A stretch of 64,000 nucleotides of DNA, from contig NZ_JAQFII010000001.1 in assembly GCF_029504575.1 (NCBI RefSeq), positions 5,525,001-5,589,000 of the forward strand, in the 5' to 3' direction. Below, one piece after another: positions 8,447-17,584 of this stretch. How positions within the stretch are numbered: the first letter of the stretch is position 1; the number at the start of each line of letters is the position of its first letter. Below the pieces are notes generated by a model that did no database searches, was not told where the DNA came from, and saw only the letters and a program-made list of their open reading frames with translations. This stretch comes from Streptomyces sp. SPB162 (lineage in GTDB: Bacteria; Actinomycetota; Actinomycetes; Streptomycetales; Streptomycetaceae). The position numbers were made by a program, and so were the translations under genes.

Positions 8447-10222
8447 GTGACATCCCCACGTTCGTCGAGACGCAGGCTGGCCGCAGGAACGGTCCTCGTG
8501 GCCGCGACCCTGCTGGCCTCCGCGGCATGCAGCGGCAGCGACAAGAAGACCGACGGCGGTGACAACAAGGCCGCGGGCTTCAACGCCGCGACCACGGGGG
8601 TCGCCCACGCGTCGGACAAGGCCGGCGGCACGCTGAAGTTCATCGGAACGCAGGATGCCGACTCCTGGGACCCCCAGCGCGGTTACTACGGATTCATGTG
8701 GGACTTCGCCCGCTACTACACCCGCACGCTCGTGACGGCCGCGCCCAAGCAGGGCAGCGGCAGCACCGAGCTGGTGCCGGACCTGGCCACGGCCAAGGGC
8801 GAGGTCTCCGACGGCGGCAAGCAGTACAAGTACACGCTGAAGGACGGGATCACCTGGGAGGACGGGACCCCGATCACCTCCAAGGACATCAAGTACGGCA
8901 TCGAGCGGATCTGGGCGCAGGACGTCATCTCCGGCGGCCCGATCTACATCCAGCAGGTGCTCGACCCGAACAAGGAGTACAAGGGTCCGTACAAGGACAC
9001 CGACCCGGCGAAGCTCGGCCTGAAGGCCATCGAGACGCCGGACGACAAGACCATCGTCTTCAAACTGCCCAAACCGAACGGCGACTTCGAGCAGATGCTC
9101 GCCATTCCCTCGGGCGCGCCGGTGAAGGCGTCGCAGGACACGAAGGCCAAGTACGGCCTGAAGCCGTTCTCCTCGGGCCCGTACAAGTTCGAGTCGTACA
9201 CCCCGAACAAGTCCCTGAACCTGGTCCGCAACGACAAGTGGAAGAAGGACTCGGACACGGTCCGGAAGGCGCTTCCGGACCGTATCGAGGTCACCTTGAC
9301 CACGAACTCGGACGACATGGACAAGCGCCTGATCAAGGGCGACTACGACGTGGACATCAACGCGACCGGTGTCGGCCAGGCCTCGCTGAGCGACGCGCTG
9401 AAGAATCACAAGGACAATCTCGACAACGCCCAGACCGGCTTCATCCGGTACGCCGTGTTCCCGGAGAAGGTCGCCCCGGTGGACAACATCCACTGCCGCA
9501 AGGCGATCATCTACGCGGCGGACAAGAAGTCGCTGCAGACGGCGCGCGGCGGCCCGCAGGCCGGTGGCGACATCGCGCCGAACATGCTGCCGCTGGGCAT
9601 CAAGGGCTCGGACGCGAAGTACGACCCGTACGGCGCGCTCCAGAACAACGGCGCACCCGACCTGGCGAAGGCCAGGGAGGAACTGAAGGCCTGCGGAAAG
9701 CCGGACGGGTTCTCGACCACCATCGCGGTCCGCAACAACAAGCCCAAGGAGATCGCCACCGCGGAGGCGCTCCAGGAGGCGCTGTCCAAGGTCGGCATCA
9801 AGACCCAACTGGACCAGTTCGACGGAGCGCAGACCTCCGGCATCATCGGCGCCCCGAAGATCGTGAAGGCCAAGAACTACGGCATCATCATCATGGGCTG
9901 GGGTGCTGACTTCCCGACCGGTCAGGGCTTCTCGCAGCCGCTGGTCGACGGCCGGTTCATCCTGCAGAGCGGCAACAACAACTTCTCCGAGATCAACGAT
10001 CCGGCGATCAACACGCTGTTCGACAACGCCATCGCCGAGACGGACCCCGTCAAGGCCGGCGACATCTACAAGCAGATCAACGAGAAGGTCTCCGAGGCCG
10101 CCGTATACCTGCCCTTCGTGTACGACAAGACCGTCACCTGGCGCAGCACCCGGCTGACCAACGTCTACACGGCGGACGCCTACAACGGCCGCTACGACTA
10201 CGCCTCGCTGGGCGTCCAGTAA
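8447..10222 (+). CDS. ABC transporter substrate-binding lipoprotein (SBP family 5)
   Basis: 591-residue extracellular binding protein. The N-terminus has Arg-rich residues, a hydrophobic stretch and a lipobox-like LLASAAC, followed by an Asp/Lys/Gly linker, so it is probably lipid-anchored. Family-5 features include GGTLKFIGTQDADSWDPQ at the mature N-terminus and the internal YKYTLKDGITWEDGTPITSKDIKYGIERI. The GTG at 8447 is selected because GGAGG lies 11 nt upstream; the open frame extends 12 codons further. A short GC hairpin (8360-8380) precedes it. It should capture peptides for the flanking permeases. Confidence 0.95.
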   Translation: MTSPRSSRRRLAAGTVLVAATLLASAACSGSDKKTDGGDNKAAGFNAATTGVAHASDKAGGTLKFIGTQDADSWDPQRGYYGFMWDFARYYTRTLVTAAPKQGSGSTELVPDLATAKGEVSDGGKQYKYTLKDGITWEDGTPITSKDIKYGIERIWAQDVISGGPIYIQQVLDPNKEYKGPYKDTDPAKLGLKAIETPDDKTIVFKLPKPNGDFEQMLAIPSGAPVKASQDTKAKYGLKPFSSGPYKFESYTPNKSLNLVRNDKWKKDSDTVRKALPDRIEVTLTTNSDDMDKRLIKGDYDVDINATGVGQASLSDALKNHKDNLDNAQTGFIRYAVFPEKVAPVDNIHCRKAIIYAADKKSLQTARGGPQAGGDIAPNMLPLGIKGSDAKYDPYGALQNNGAPDLAKAREELKACGKPDGFSTTIAVRNNKPKEIATAEALQEALSKVGIKTQLDQFDGAQTSGIIGAPKIVKAKNYGIIIMGWGADFPTGQGFSQPLVDGRFILQSGNNNFSEINDPAINTLFDNAIAETDPVKAGDIYKQINEKVSEAAVYLPFVYDKTVTWRSTRLTNVYTADAYNGRYDYASLGVQ

Positions 10223-10282
10223 TCCCCGTCACGTACCGGTGCCACACCCGCTAGGCACGAAGGGCAGGTGATGGTCGCGTGT

Positions 10283-10313
10283 GGCGGCCCGGGGACGACC
10301 TCCCCGGGCCGCC
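10283..10313 (+). promoter_or_regulatory. Strong intercistronic hairpin before OppB gene
   Basis: A perfect 12-bp stem, GGCGGCCCGGGG at 10283-10294 pairing with 10302-10313, with a 7-nt loop and no T-run. It starts 60 nt after the binding-protein stop and ends 15 nt before the OppB start. Such hairpins commonly protect upstream mRNA or cause partial termination, raising the binding protein over the permeases. The function here is inferred. Confidence 0.7.
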
Positions 10314-10328
10314 GCCGGGCCGAGCGCA

Positions 10329-11327
10329 GTGCTTGCATATCTCATTCGGCGGCTGTTCGCCGTCATCCTCATGTTGCTGGTCATCGCCCTGGTGACCTTC
10401 GGGATCTTCTTCCTGATCCCCAAGCTGACCGGCAGCGACCCTGCCCTCTACTTCGTCGGCAAGCAGACGGACCCGGCCTCCATCGAGGGAATCCGCAAGA
10501 AGATGGGCCTGGACGACCCCGTCCTGGTGCAGTACGTCAAGTTCGTGTGGGGCCTGCTGGCGGGGCGTGACTACGCCAACGGCACCGACGTCACGCACTG
10601 CGCCGCGCCGTGCTTCGGCTACTCCTTCAAGACCGAGCAGGAGGTCTGGCCGCTGCTGATGGACTGGCTACCGGTCACCCTCTCCCTGGCGGCCGGCGCG
10701 GTGGTCCTCTGGGTCATCGGCGGCGTCGCCACCGGCGTGCTGTCCGCCCTCAAGCGCGGTTCCGTCTGGGACCGTTCGGCGATGAGTGTGGCGCTGGCCG
10801 GAGTCTCGCTGCCGGTCTACTTCACCGGCCTGCTCTCGCTCGCGATCTTCGTCTACGGACTGGACTGGCTCAACGGCGAGTACGTCGACTTCGGTACGGA
10901 CCCCAGCGCCTGGTTCGGCGGCATGATCCTGCCCTGGATCACCCTCGCCTTCCTCTTCGCCGCGATGTACGCGCGGCTGACGCGCGCCACGATGCTGGAG
11001 GTGCTGGGCGAGGACTACATCCGCACGGCCCGTGCCAAGGGCCTGCGCGAACCCGTGGTCATCGGCAAGCACGCCATGCGGTCGACGATGACGCCGATCC
11101 TGACCATCCTGGGCATGGACCTCGGCGCGCTGGTCGGCGGAGCGGTGCTCACCGAGTCCACGTTCAACCTGCACGGACTCGGCTACAACGCGGTGAAGGC
11201 CATCAGCGACCGCGACCTGCCGGTGATCCTCGGCGTCACGCTCCTGGCCGCCTTCTTCGTGGTCCTCGCCAACCTCATCGTGGATGTGCTCTACGCCGTG
11301 ATCGACCCCCGGGTGAGGCTCTCATGA
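10329..11327 (+). CDS. Oligopeptide/dipeptide ABC transporter permease (OppB/DppB type)
   Basis: 332-residue membrane protein starting [31 protein letters not shown], the standard OppB opening with one amphipathic turn and the first span. Further spans ([92 protein letters not shown]) and the EAA-type loop [22 protein letters not shown] complete the fold. The GTG at 10329 fits homologues; the longer frame would run through the hairpin. Its TGA overlaps the next ATG in ATGA, which implies translational coupling to the first ATPase. Confidence 0.95.
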   Translation: MLAYLIRRLFAVILMLLVIALVTFGIFFLIPKLTGSDPALYFVGKQTDPASIEGIRKKMGLDDPVLVQYVKFVWGLLAGRDYANGTDVTHCAAPCFGYSFKTEQEVWPLLMDWLPVTLSLAAGAVVLWVIGGVATGVLSALKRGSVWDRSAMSVALAGVSLPVYFTGLLSLAIFVYGLDWLNGEYVDFGTDPSAWFGGMILPWITLAFLFAAMYARLTRATMLEVLGEDYIRTARAKGLREPVVIGKHAMRSTMTPILTILGMDLGALVGGAVLTESTFNLHGLGYNAVKAISDRDLPVILGVTLLAAFFVVLANLIVDVLYAVIDPRVRLS

Positions 11328-12295
11328 CGGACATCCCCCTCCAGAAGGGCGACTCGACCGGGGAGGCCGGACCGCATGTGCCGGTCCTGTCCCGTCCGTC
11401 GACGGCGTTCCTGGACGTACGCGACCTGAAAGTGCACTTCCCGACCGACGACGGGCTGGTGAGGTCCGTCGACGGGCTCTCCTTCCAGTTGGAGAAGGGC
11501 AAGACCCTCGGCATCGTGGGCGAGTCCGGCTCCGGGAAGTCCGTCACCTCGTTGGCCGTTCTGGGCCTGCACCGCGTCGGCCAGTACGGTCGCAACAAGG
11601 CCCGGGTCTCGGGGGAGATCTGGCTGAACGGCAAGGAGCTGATCTCCGCGGCCCCGGACGAGGTGCGGCGGTTGCGCGGCCGCGACATGTCGATGATCTT
11701 CCAGGACCCGCTCTCCGCGCTGCACCCGTACTTCAGCATCGGGGCGCAGCTCTCCGAGGCGTACCGGATCCACCACGACGTGTCGAAGCAGGCCGCCAAG
11801 GCGCGGGCGGTGGAGATGCTGGACCGAGTGGGCATCCCGCAGCCGGACAAGCGGATCTCCGACCATCCGCACCAGTTCTCCGGTGGTATGCGGCAGCGCG
11901 TCATGATCGCGATGTCGCTGATCAACAACCCTGAACTGCTGATCGCGGACGAGCCGACCACCGCCCTGGACGTGACCGTGCAGGCGCAGATCCTCGACCT
12001 GATCCGCGACCTGCAGAAGGAGTTCGGCTCCGCGGTGGTCATCATCACGCACGACCTGGGCGTGGTCGCCGAACTGGCCGACGACATCCTGGTGATGTAC
12101 GGCGGCCGGTGCGTCGAGCGGGGCACGGCGGAGAAGATCTTCAGCGCGTCCCAGCACCCGTACACCTGGGGCCTGCTGGGTTCGATGCCGCGCATGGACC
12201 GGGAGCGCACCGAGCGGCTCAACCCGATCAAGGGCTCACCCCCCAGCCTGATCAACCTCCCCTCGGGCTGCGCCTTCCACCCGCGCTGCCCGTAG
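11324..12295 (+). CDS. Oligopeptide ABC transporter ATP-binding protein (OppD/DppD type), C-terminally truncated by frameshift
   Basis: 323 residues with a complete nucleotide-binding domain: Walker A GESGSGKS (66-73), signature FSGGMRQRV, Walker [13 protein letters not shown] and the H-loop ITHDLG. The family's cysteine-bearing tail begins (CAFHPRCP) but stops at TAG 12293-12295. Removing one G at about 12295 restores CCG TAC GCG GGG and lets the frame run to TGA 12432-12434, adding about 45 residues that look like the normal OppD end ([16 protein letters not shown] ... EEIAPKL). That stop would overlap the next GTG as GTGA. So this is a recent one-base insertion or a sequencing error. ATPase motifs are untouched, but tail cysteines and coupling to the next gene are lost. 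Confidence 0.92.
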   Translation: MTDIPLQKGDSTGEAGPHVPVLSRPSTAFLDVRDLKVHFPTDDGLVRSVDGLSFQLEKGKTLGIVGESGSGKSVTSLAVLGLHRVGQYGRNKARVSGEIWLNGKELISAAPDEVRRLRGRDMSMIFQDPLSALHPYFSIGAQLSEAYRIHHDVSKQAAKARAVEMLDRVGIPQPDKRISDHPHQFSGGMRQRVMIAMSLINNPELLIADEPTTALDVTVQAQILDLIRDLQKEFGSAVVIITHDLGVVAELADDILVMYGGRCVERGTAEKIFSASQHPYTWGLLGSMPRMDRERTERLNPIKGSPPSLINLPSGCAFHPRCP

Positions 12296-12434
12296 CGCGG
12301 GGCTGACCGGCGGCTCCAGCGAAGCGCTCGTGCCTGAGCTGCGGGAGACGGTGCCCGGACACTTCGCCGCGTGCCATCTCGGCGGCCAGGAGCGCGACCG
12401 TATCTGGACCGAAGAGATTGCGCCGAAGCTGTGA
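12296..12434 (+). other. Out-of-frame C-terminal tail of the OppD-type ATPase
   Basis: In the +1 frame this stretch encodes a well-preserved OppD C-terminus, including the conserved PGHFAACHL and a final EEIAPKL before TGA at 12432-12434. No start codon or ribosome site makes it an independent gene. It is best read as the displaced end of the preceding ATPase. Confidence 0.85.
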
Positions 12435-13534
12435 AGGGCGAGGTTGTGCCGGACGACGACATGAGGATTCCGCGGCAGGCGAGCCCCGGCGCCGAGCCGC
12501 TGCTCAAAGTGACCGGTCTGGTGAAGCACTTCCCGATCACCCACGGCGTGCTGCGCCGGCAGGTCGGCGCGGTCCAGGCGGTGGACGGCATCGACTTCTC
12601 GGTGCTGCCCGGTGAGACGCTCGGCGTGGTCGGCGAGTCGGGCTGTGGCAAGTCCACCATGGGGCGGCTGGTCACGCGGCTGCTGGAGCCGACCGGCGGG
12701 AAGATCGAGTTCCAGGGCCGGGACATCACGCACCTCGGCACGTCGGGAATGCGGCCGATGCGCCGCGACATCCAGATGATCTTCCAGGATCCGTACTCCT
12801 CACTGAACCCCCGTCACACGGTCGGCACGATCGTCAGCGCTCCGTTCAAGCTGCAGGGGGTGAAGCCCGCGCAGGGTGTGAAGAAGGAGGTGCAGGGGCT
12901 CCTGGAGCTGGTCGGGCTCAACCCGGAGCACTACAACCGCTACCCGCACGAGTTCTCCGGCGGGCAGCGGCAGCGCATCGGGATCGCGCGGGCGCTCGCG
13001 CTCAAACCGAAGCTGGTCGTGGCGGACGAGCCGGTCTCGGCGCTGGACGTCTCCATCCAGGCGCAGGTGGTCAACCTGCTGGACGACCTGCAGAGCGAGC
13101 TCGGGCTGACGTACGTGATCATCGCGCACGACCTGTCCGTCATCCGGCACGTCTCGGACCGCATCGCGGTGATGTACCTCGGCAAGGTCGTCGAGGTCGC
13201 GGACCGCGAGGCGCTCTACGCGCGGCCGATGCACCCGTACACCACCGCGCTGCTGTCCGCGGTGCCGGTTCCGGACCCGAAGCGGCGTACCGCCCGGCAG
13301 CGGATCCTGCTCACCGGCGACGTGCCGTCGCCGATCAACCCGCCGTCCGGCTGCCGCTTCCACACCCGCTGCTGGAAGGCGACCGAGGTGTGCTCCGCGC
13401 AGGAGCCGCCGCTGATCGCGCTGGAGACGGGACACGAGGTGGCGTGCCACCACCCGGAGAACGCTCCGAAGGACGCACCGGGGGATGCTCCGAAGGACGC
13501 TCCGGACATCGGTAATCAGCCAACAGGCCTTTAG
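12431..13534 (+). CDS. Oligopeptide ABC transporter ATP-binding protein (OppF/DppF type)
   Basis: 367-residue ATPase that pairs with OppD to power import. It shows [14 protein letters not shown] near the start (typical OppF), Walker [11 protein letters not shown]-loop [12 protein letters not shown], signature [15 protein letters not shown], Walker [15 protein letters not shown] and the C-terminal oligopeptide extension with cysteines [17 protein letters not shown]. The GTG at 12431 overlaps the ancestral OppD stop as GTGA; in the frameshifted allele it lies 135 nt after the premature stop. The last ~25 residues ([16 protein letters not shown]) are low-complexity repeats of a PKDAP unit. It is the last gene of the importer. 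Confidence 0.95.
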   Translation: MKGEVVPDDDMRIPRQASPGAEPLLKVTGLVKHFPITHGVLRRQVGAVQAVDGIDFSVLPGETLGVVGESGCGKSTMGRLVTRLLEPTGGKIEFQGRDITHLGTSGMRPMRRDIQMIFQDPYSSLNPRHTVGTIVSAPFKLQGVKPAQGVKKEVQGLLELVGLNPEHYNRYPHEFSGGQRQRIGIARALALKPKLVVADEPVSALDVSIQAQVVNLLDDLQSELGLTYVIIAHDLSVIRHVSDRIAVMYLGKVVEVADREALYARPMHPYTTALLSAVPVPDPKRRTARQRILLTGDVPSPINPPSGCRFHTRCWKATEVCSAQEPPLIALETGHEVACHHPENAPKDAPGDAPKDAPDIGNQPTGL

Positions 13535-13625
13535 TGCATGACGACTTAGCGAAAAGTCATGGTCATGGCGAGGGGGGAGGGTGCAGAGTCGGCGCGTCAC
13601 TGTTCGCGCTCGAAGGGCAGACCCC

Positions 13626-15044
13626 ATGGCACCCTCCCGCCCGGCCCGACTCCTCGGCTCCGCACTCGCTGTCATCAGCGTGTCGGCCTGTCTGATCTCC
13701 GGCGCCCCACCGTCGGCCGCCGCGTCCCACCACCCCGCGCCCGGCGCCCCGGGCATCGGGGACCCGTACTTCCCGCAGCTCGGCAACGGCGGCTACGACG
13801 TCCAGCACTACGGGCTCGACGTCTCCTACGACCCGACCAGTGACCGGCTCGACGGCCGGACGGCCGTCACCGCGCGCGCCACCCGGAACCTCTCCACCTT
13901 CGACCTCGACCTGCAGCAGCTCACCGTCACCTCGGTCAGCGTGGACGGTAAACCGGCGCGGTTCACCCGCAGCGGCGACGAGATCGTCATCACCCCGCGC
14001 CACGCACTGCGCAAGGGGCAGGAGTTCACCACCACCGTCGTCTACGGCGGAGTGCCGGAGCCGCTCAGCGGCCCCATCGTCTTCGGCTCCAACTACGGCT
14101 GGATGAAGACCACCGACGGCGTCTTCGTCGCCTGCGAGCCGAACGCCGCCTCCACGTGGTTCCCCGGCAGCGACCACCCGTCCGACAAGGCCACCTTCGA
14201 CATCCGGATCAGCGCCCCCAAGGGCCTCAAGGGCGTCTCCAACGGCGTGCTGACCTCCCAGTACGACAAGGGCTCGCGCACCATCTCCACCTGGCGCGAG
14301 TCCCGGCCGATGGCCACCTACCTCGCGACGGCCACCATTGGGAAGTTCGACGTCAAGACCGGGACCACGCCCGGCGGCATACCGATCTACGTCGCCACCG
14401 ACCCGGTCCTCGCCAACGGCCCGGTGGACGTCTACGCCGTCACCGCGGAGGCCACCGACTACTGGTCCCAGGTCTTCGGCCGCTACCCCTTCGAGGAGAC
14501 CGGCGCGATAGTCGACGACATGCCGGAGGCCGGCTTCTCACTGGAGGTGCAGTCCAAGCCCGCCTACTCCGCCGTCCGCAGCGAGGGCACGATCGTCCAC
14601 GAACTGGCCCACCAGTGGTTCGGCGACTCGGTCAGCGTCGACCAGTGGAAGGACATCTGGCTCAACGAGGGCTTCGCGACCTACGCCCAGTGGCTGTGGA
14701 CCGAGCACCGCGGGACCCGCTCCGCCCACGACGCGTTCCTCGCCGCGTACAACGCGCGCCCCGCCACCGCCGCCTTCTGGCAGATCGACGTCGCCGACCC
14801 ACAGCGCGACACGATGTTCGCCGACGCCGTCTACACCCGCGGTGCGATGACGCTCGAGATGCTGCGCGAGCGGATCGGTGACCCGGCCTTCTTCAAGCTG
14901 CTCAAGACCTGGACCTCGCAGCACCGCTACGGCAACGCGCACACGGCCGAGTTCACCGCGCTCGCCGAGAAGGTCTCGGGGCAGCAGCTGGACGACCTCT
15001 TCGGCACCTGGCTCTCCACGAAGGGCAAGCCGACCCTGCCGTAG
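13626..15044 (+). CDS. Secreted M1 family metallopeptidase
   Basis: 472-residue aminopeptidase-type zinc enzyme. The N-terminus MAPSRPARLLGSALAVISVSACLISGAPP reads as a secretion signal with a Cys that could serve as a lipobox (VSAC), so it is exported, possibly as a lipoprotein. The active site is HELAH (325-329) with the third zinc ligand Glu348 in NEGFA, exactly 18 residues on. At the usual GAMEN position it has EAGFSLEVQS, a common variant in shorter actinobacterial M1 proteins. The ATG at 13626 follows GAAGGG; a GTG at 13581 abuts its own purine tract. It sits after the peptide importer, so a peptide-scavenging link is plausible. Confidence 0.93.
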   Translation: MAPSRPARLLGSALAVISVSACLISGAPPSAAASHHPAPGAPGIGDPYFPQLGNGGYDVQHYGLDVSYDPTSDRLDGRTAVTARATRNLSTFDLDLQQLTVTSVSVDGKPARFTRSGDEIVITPRHALRKGQEFTTTVVYGGVPEPLSGPIVFGSNYGWMKTTDGVFVACEPNAASTWFPGSDHPSDKATFDIRISAPKGLKGVSNGVLTSQYDKGSRTISTWRESRPMATYLATATIGKFDVKTGTTPGGIPIYVATDPVLANGPVDVYAVTAEATDYWSQVFGRYPFEETGAIVDDMPEAGFSLEVQSKPAYSAVRSEGTIVHELAHQWFGDSVSVDQWKDIWLNEGFATYAQWLWTEHRGTRSAHDAFLAAYNARPATAAFWQIDVADPQRDTMFADAVYTRGAMTLEMLRERIGDPAFFKLLKTWTSQHRYGNAHTAEFTALAEKVSGQQLDDLFGTWLSTKGKPTLP

Positions 15045-15103
15045 GAGAACGCCTCCAACCCTGCCGTCGGAGGACCCGGTCCCGCCGTAGGAGAACATAT
15101 GGC

Positions 15104-15781
15104 GTGATCTCGGATCTCTTCTCCCCCTCCGTCCAGCACACGCTCGACATCGTCGGCATCTTCGTCTTCGCGATCTCGGGCGCGCTGGCCGCCGTCCGCA
15201 AGAACTACGACGTGTTCGGCATGGCCGTACTCGCCGAGGTGACCGCGCTGGGCGGAGGGATCCTCCGCGACCTGATGATCGGCGCGGTGCCGCCCGCCGC
15301 CTTCAGCGACCTCGGGTACTTCAGCACCCCGCTCTTCGCGACGGTGCTGGTGTTCTTCCTGCACCCCGAGGTCGAGCGGATCAACACCACCGTCAACGTC
15401 TTCGACGCCGCCGGGCTCGGCCTGTTCTGCGTCGCCGGCACCGTCAAGGCACACGACTACGGCCTCGGTCTGGTTCCGTCCGCCGCCCTGGGCCTCGCCA
15501 CGGCGGCGGGCGGGGGTGTGCTGCGCGACCTCCTCGCCAACGAGGTGCCGTCCCTGCTCCGCTGGGACCGCGACCTGTACGCGGTGCCCGCCATGGCCGG
15601 CGCGATCATGGCGGCGCTGCTGATCAGGTTTGACGCGCTCAACGGCGTCACCAGCGGCGCCGCCGTCGTCAGCGCCTTCGTGCTGCGGCTGTGCGCCATG
15701 TACTTCGGCTGGCGCGCGCCCCGGGCCTGGCACCGCAGGAGCAGGGCGACGAGCGAGGAGGAGGCGGGGGAGGCGGTGTAG
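15104..15781 (+). CDS. TRIC/UPF0126-type cation channel family membrane protein
   Basis: 225 residues, two tandem copies of a three-helix unit, each with the family's glycine-rich GGGxxRD signature: VTALGGGILRDLMIG (first) and ATAAGGGVLRDLLANEVPSLL (second). This is the layout of prokaryotic TRIC-type trimeric cation channels (UPF0126/YadS). Hydrophobic segments fill the length, leaving a charged tail (RATSEEEAGEA). The GTG at 15104 has AGGAG 10 nt upstream; the ATG at 15099 hits a stop after one codon. The leader contains two copies of CCGTAGGAGAAC (15038-15049 and 15084-15095), a small local duplication of the ribosome-site region. Confidence 0.9.
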   Translation: MISDLFSPSVQHTLDIVGIFVFAISGALAAVRKNYDVFGMAVLAEVTALGGGILRDLMIGAVPPAAFSDLGYFSTPLFATVLVFFLHPEVERINTTVNVFDAAGLGLFCVAGTVKAHDYGLGLVPSAALGLATAAGGGVLRDLLANEVPSLLRWDRDLYAVPAMAGAIMAALLIRFDALNGVTSGAAVVSAFVLRLCAMYFGWRAPRAWHRRSRATSEEEAGEAV

Positions 15782-15805
15782 CGGTGGGGGACGGCGTAGG
15801 GGCGC

Positions 15806-16564
15806 CTACCGGCCCAGCGCCGCGCCACCGTTGATGTGCAGGATCTGGCCGGTGACGTACGCCGCCTCGGGGGAGGCGAGGTACCGGATGGCCGCCGCGA
15901 TCTCGTTCGGGGTGCCGGGCTGCCCCGTCAGGGTCTGGGAGACCCGCGACGCGACGAAGTCGGGCGTCGCCCGGTCGCCGAAGAACTCGGTATCACCGAC
16001 GAAGCCGGGTGCCACGGCGTTGGCCGTCACCCCGTCGGTGCCCAGCCGCTGCGCCAGCTCGAAGGTGTAGGCGTGCAGGGCCGCCTTGGCGCCGCCGTAG
16101 GAGCCGGGGCCGCGCAGCGCGGCGATCGAGGACAGGTGCACGATGCGTCCGCCCGGCCGCCGGAGCTGCGGCAGCAGCGCCTCGGTCAGCAGCACCGCGG
16201 TGAGCACGTTGGCCTCGAAGTTCCTGCGGTAGCCGGCCGCGATGCCCTCCAGCGTTCCGTCCGTGGCCGAGGCGACGTTTCCGCCCGCGTTGGTGACGAT
16301 CACGTCGACCGGGCCGTCGCCCTCGATGAACCGCGCCGCCTCCCGGACCTGCTCCGGGTCGCCGAGGTCGGCGGCGGTCCAGCTGACCAGCCCCTCCCCG
16401 TGCGTGGCGTTGAGCTTGTCCGCCGTCTCCCGCAGCAGCTCGGCGCGCCGGCCGATGATGACGACCCGGTCGCCGTCGGCGGCGAACGCCTCCGCGGTCG
16501 CGAGCCCGATGCCTGTGCCGCCGCCGGACACCACTACACGTCGTCCCACTGTGCACTCCGTCAT
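15806..16564 (-). CDS. SDR family oxidoreductase
   Basis: 252-residue classical short-chain dehydrogenase. The Rossmann glycine motif SGGGTGIGLA lies near residue 14, NAGG is present, catalytic Ser is in HLSSIAALRG and the YxxxK is YGGAK. The C-terminus (YVTGQILHINGGAALGR) is typical of FabG-like members that act on carbonyl/hydroxyl groups with NAD(P)H; the substrate is unknown. The start at 16564 is the longest reasonable; a GTG at 16549 with GGAG 8 nt upstream is an alternative. A 23-bp imperfect palindrome abuts the start. It is divergent from the thioesterase gene. Confidence 0.9.
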   Translation of the reverse strand: MTECTVGRRVVVSGGGTGIGLATAEAFAADGDRVVIIGRRAELLRETADKLNATHGEGLVSWTAADLGDPEQVREAARFIEGDGPVDVIVTNAGGNVASATDGTLEGIAAGYRRNFEANVLTAVLLTEALLPQLRRPGGRIVHLSSIAALRGPGSYGGAKAALHAYTFELAQRLGTDGVTANAVAPGFVGDTEFFGDRATPDFVASRVSQTLTGQPGTPNEIAAAIRYLASPEAAYVTGQILHINGGAALGR

Positions 16565-16587
16565 GTATATGAACCCGAGTCATGTAC
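16565..16587. promoter_or_regulatory. Imperfect palindrome, candidate operator upstream of SDR gene
   Basis: The half-site GTAtATGA (16565-16572) mirrors TCATgTAC (16580-16587) around a 7-nt centre, with one mismatch pair. It is AT-richer than its surroundings and touches the SDR start codon. The size fits a TetR- or MerR-class dimer site. No matching regulator gene is adjacent. Confidence 0.45.
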
Positions 16588-16674
16588 TTGGTTGGAAACT
16601 AGGGAGCGGGCCCATCTGTGTCAAGGGCGTTGCAGACAGGGGCCAGTTCTGGACAAGGCGGGGCTACTCGTGGG

Positions 16675-16680
16675 TAACAT
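16675..16680 (+). promoter_or_regulatory. -10 box for leaderless thioesterase transcript
   Basis: TAACAT ends 6 nt before the ATG at 16687 and TGGACA at 16650-16655 could be the -35. There is no purine-rich ribosome site between. This TANNNT-to-start spacing is the usual mark of leaderless mRNAs in Streptomyces. Confidence 0.6.
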
Positions 16681-16686
16681 GCGGCC

Positions 16687-17550
16687 ATGGCACATGCGAC
16701 AGCTCAGGCGACCATCGGCGACAGCGAATTCGACCGGGACACGGCGGTCGTCCCGCGACCCGGCGAGCCGGGCGTCTACGACGCCGACCTCTCGGCGGGC
16801 TGGACCATCATCCAGGCCGTCAACGGCGGGTACCTGCTCGCCGTGATCGGCCGCGCCCTCCAGCAGGCGCTGCCGCACTCCGACCCCTTCACCGTCACCG
16901 CGCACTACCTCACCGCGTCCCAGCCGGGCCCCGCGACGGTCCGCACCGAGACCGTCCGCGCCGGGCGCACGCTCTCCACCGGCCAGGCGTCGCTCTTCCA
17001 GACCGACTCCGAGGGCCGCGAGGTCGAGCGGATGCGCGTCGTGGCGGCCTACGGCGACCTCGACGCGCTGCCGGACGATGTGCGCACGACCGCCGCCGTA
17101 CCGCCGATACCGCCCTACGGGGAGTGCTTCGGCGCCGACGCGGCGCCCGCGGGCAGCACCGCCATCGACGGCTCGACCGCCATCATCCAGCGCCTCGACC
17201 TGCGGCTCGACCCCGCTACCGCCGGCTGGGCGATCGGCGCCCCCTCCGGCAAGGGCGACATGCGCGGCTGGCTCGGACTGGCCGACGGCCGCGACCACGA
17301 CCCGCTCTCCCTGCTGCTCACGGTCGACGCCCTGCCGCCGACCGCCTTCGACCTCGGCATCAAGGGCTGGGTGCCGACCGTCGAGCTGACGGTGCACATC
17401 CGCTGCCGCCCCGCGCCGGGACCGCTGCGCGTCGCCATCACCACGCGCAACCTGGCCGGCGGCTTCCTGGAGGAGGACGCGCAGGTCTGGGACAGCGCGG
17501 ACCGCCTGGTCGCGCAGTCCCGTCAGCTCGCTCGTGCCCTTCTGGCCTGA
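16687..17550 (+). CDS. Thioesterase family protein (acyl-CoA thioesterase, double hotdog)
   Basis: 287 residues with the TesB-like double-hotdog layout. N-terminal hotdog: [25 protein letters not shown] and [32 protein letters not shown]-terminal hotdog: [55 protein letters not shown]. The ending with an Asp/Gln-Ser-Arg-Gln pattern is characteristic of acyl-CoA thioesterase II relatives. Likely hydrolyses acyl-CoA in the cytosol; chain length unknown. No ribosome site, and a -10-like TAACAT just upstream points to a leaderless transcript. It is divergent from the SDR gene, so the two may act in the same lipid or polyketide branch. Confidence 0.88.
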   Translation: MAHATAQATIGDSEFDRDTAVVPRPGEPGVYDADLSAGWTIIQAVNGGYLLAVIGRALQQALPHSDPFTVTAHYLTASQPGPATVRTETVRAGRTLSTGQASLFQTDSEGREVERMRVVAAYGDLDALPDDVRTTAAVPPIPPYGECFGADAAPAGSTAIDGSTAIIQRLDLRLDPATAGWAIGAPSGKGDMRGWLGLADGRDHDPLSLLLTVDALPPTAFDLGIKGWVPTVELTVHIRCRPAPGPLRVAITTRNLAGGFLEEDAQVWDSADRLVAQSRQLARALLA

Positions 17551-17568
17551 CGCGGGCCCGTACGACCG

Positions 17569-17574
17569 TAGAAT
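17569..17574 (+). promoter_or_regulatory. -10 box for cysteine desulfurase gene
   Basis: TAGAAT lies 10 nt before the ATG at 17585, and the interval CGGCGTCATC has no Shine-Dalgarno. A leaderless or near-leaderless start is likely. Confidence 0.55.
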
Positions 17575-17584
17575 CGGCGTCATC

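Noticed and set aside
7295-9808. 837-codon minus-strand open frame over the peptide permease and binding-protein genes
   Set aside because: Shadow of the real genes on the plus strand; composition is Val/Arg/Asp/His-rich and meaningless.
15036-15098. Duplicated CCGTAGGAGAAC before the TRIC-like gene as a repeat element
   Set aside because: Only two short copies, one overlapping the M1 peptidase stop; treated as a local duplication of the ribosome-site region.
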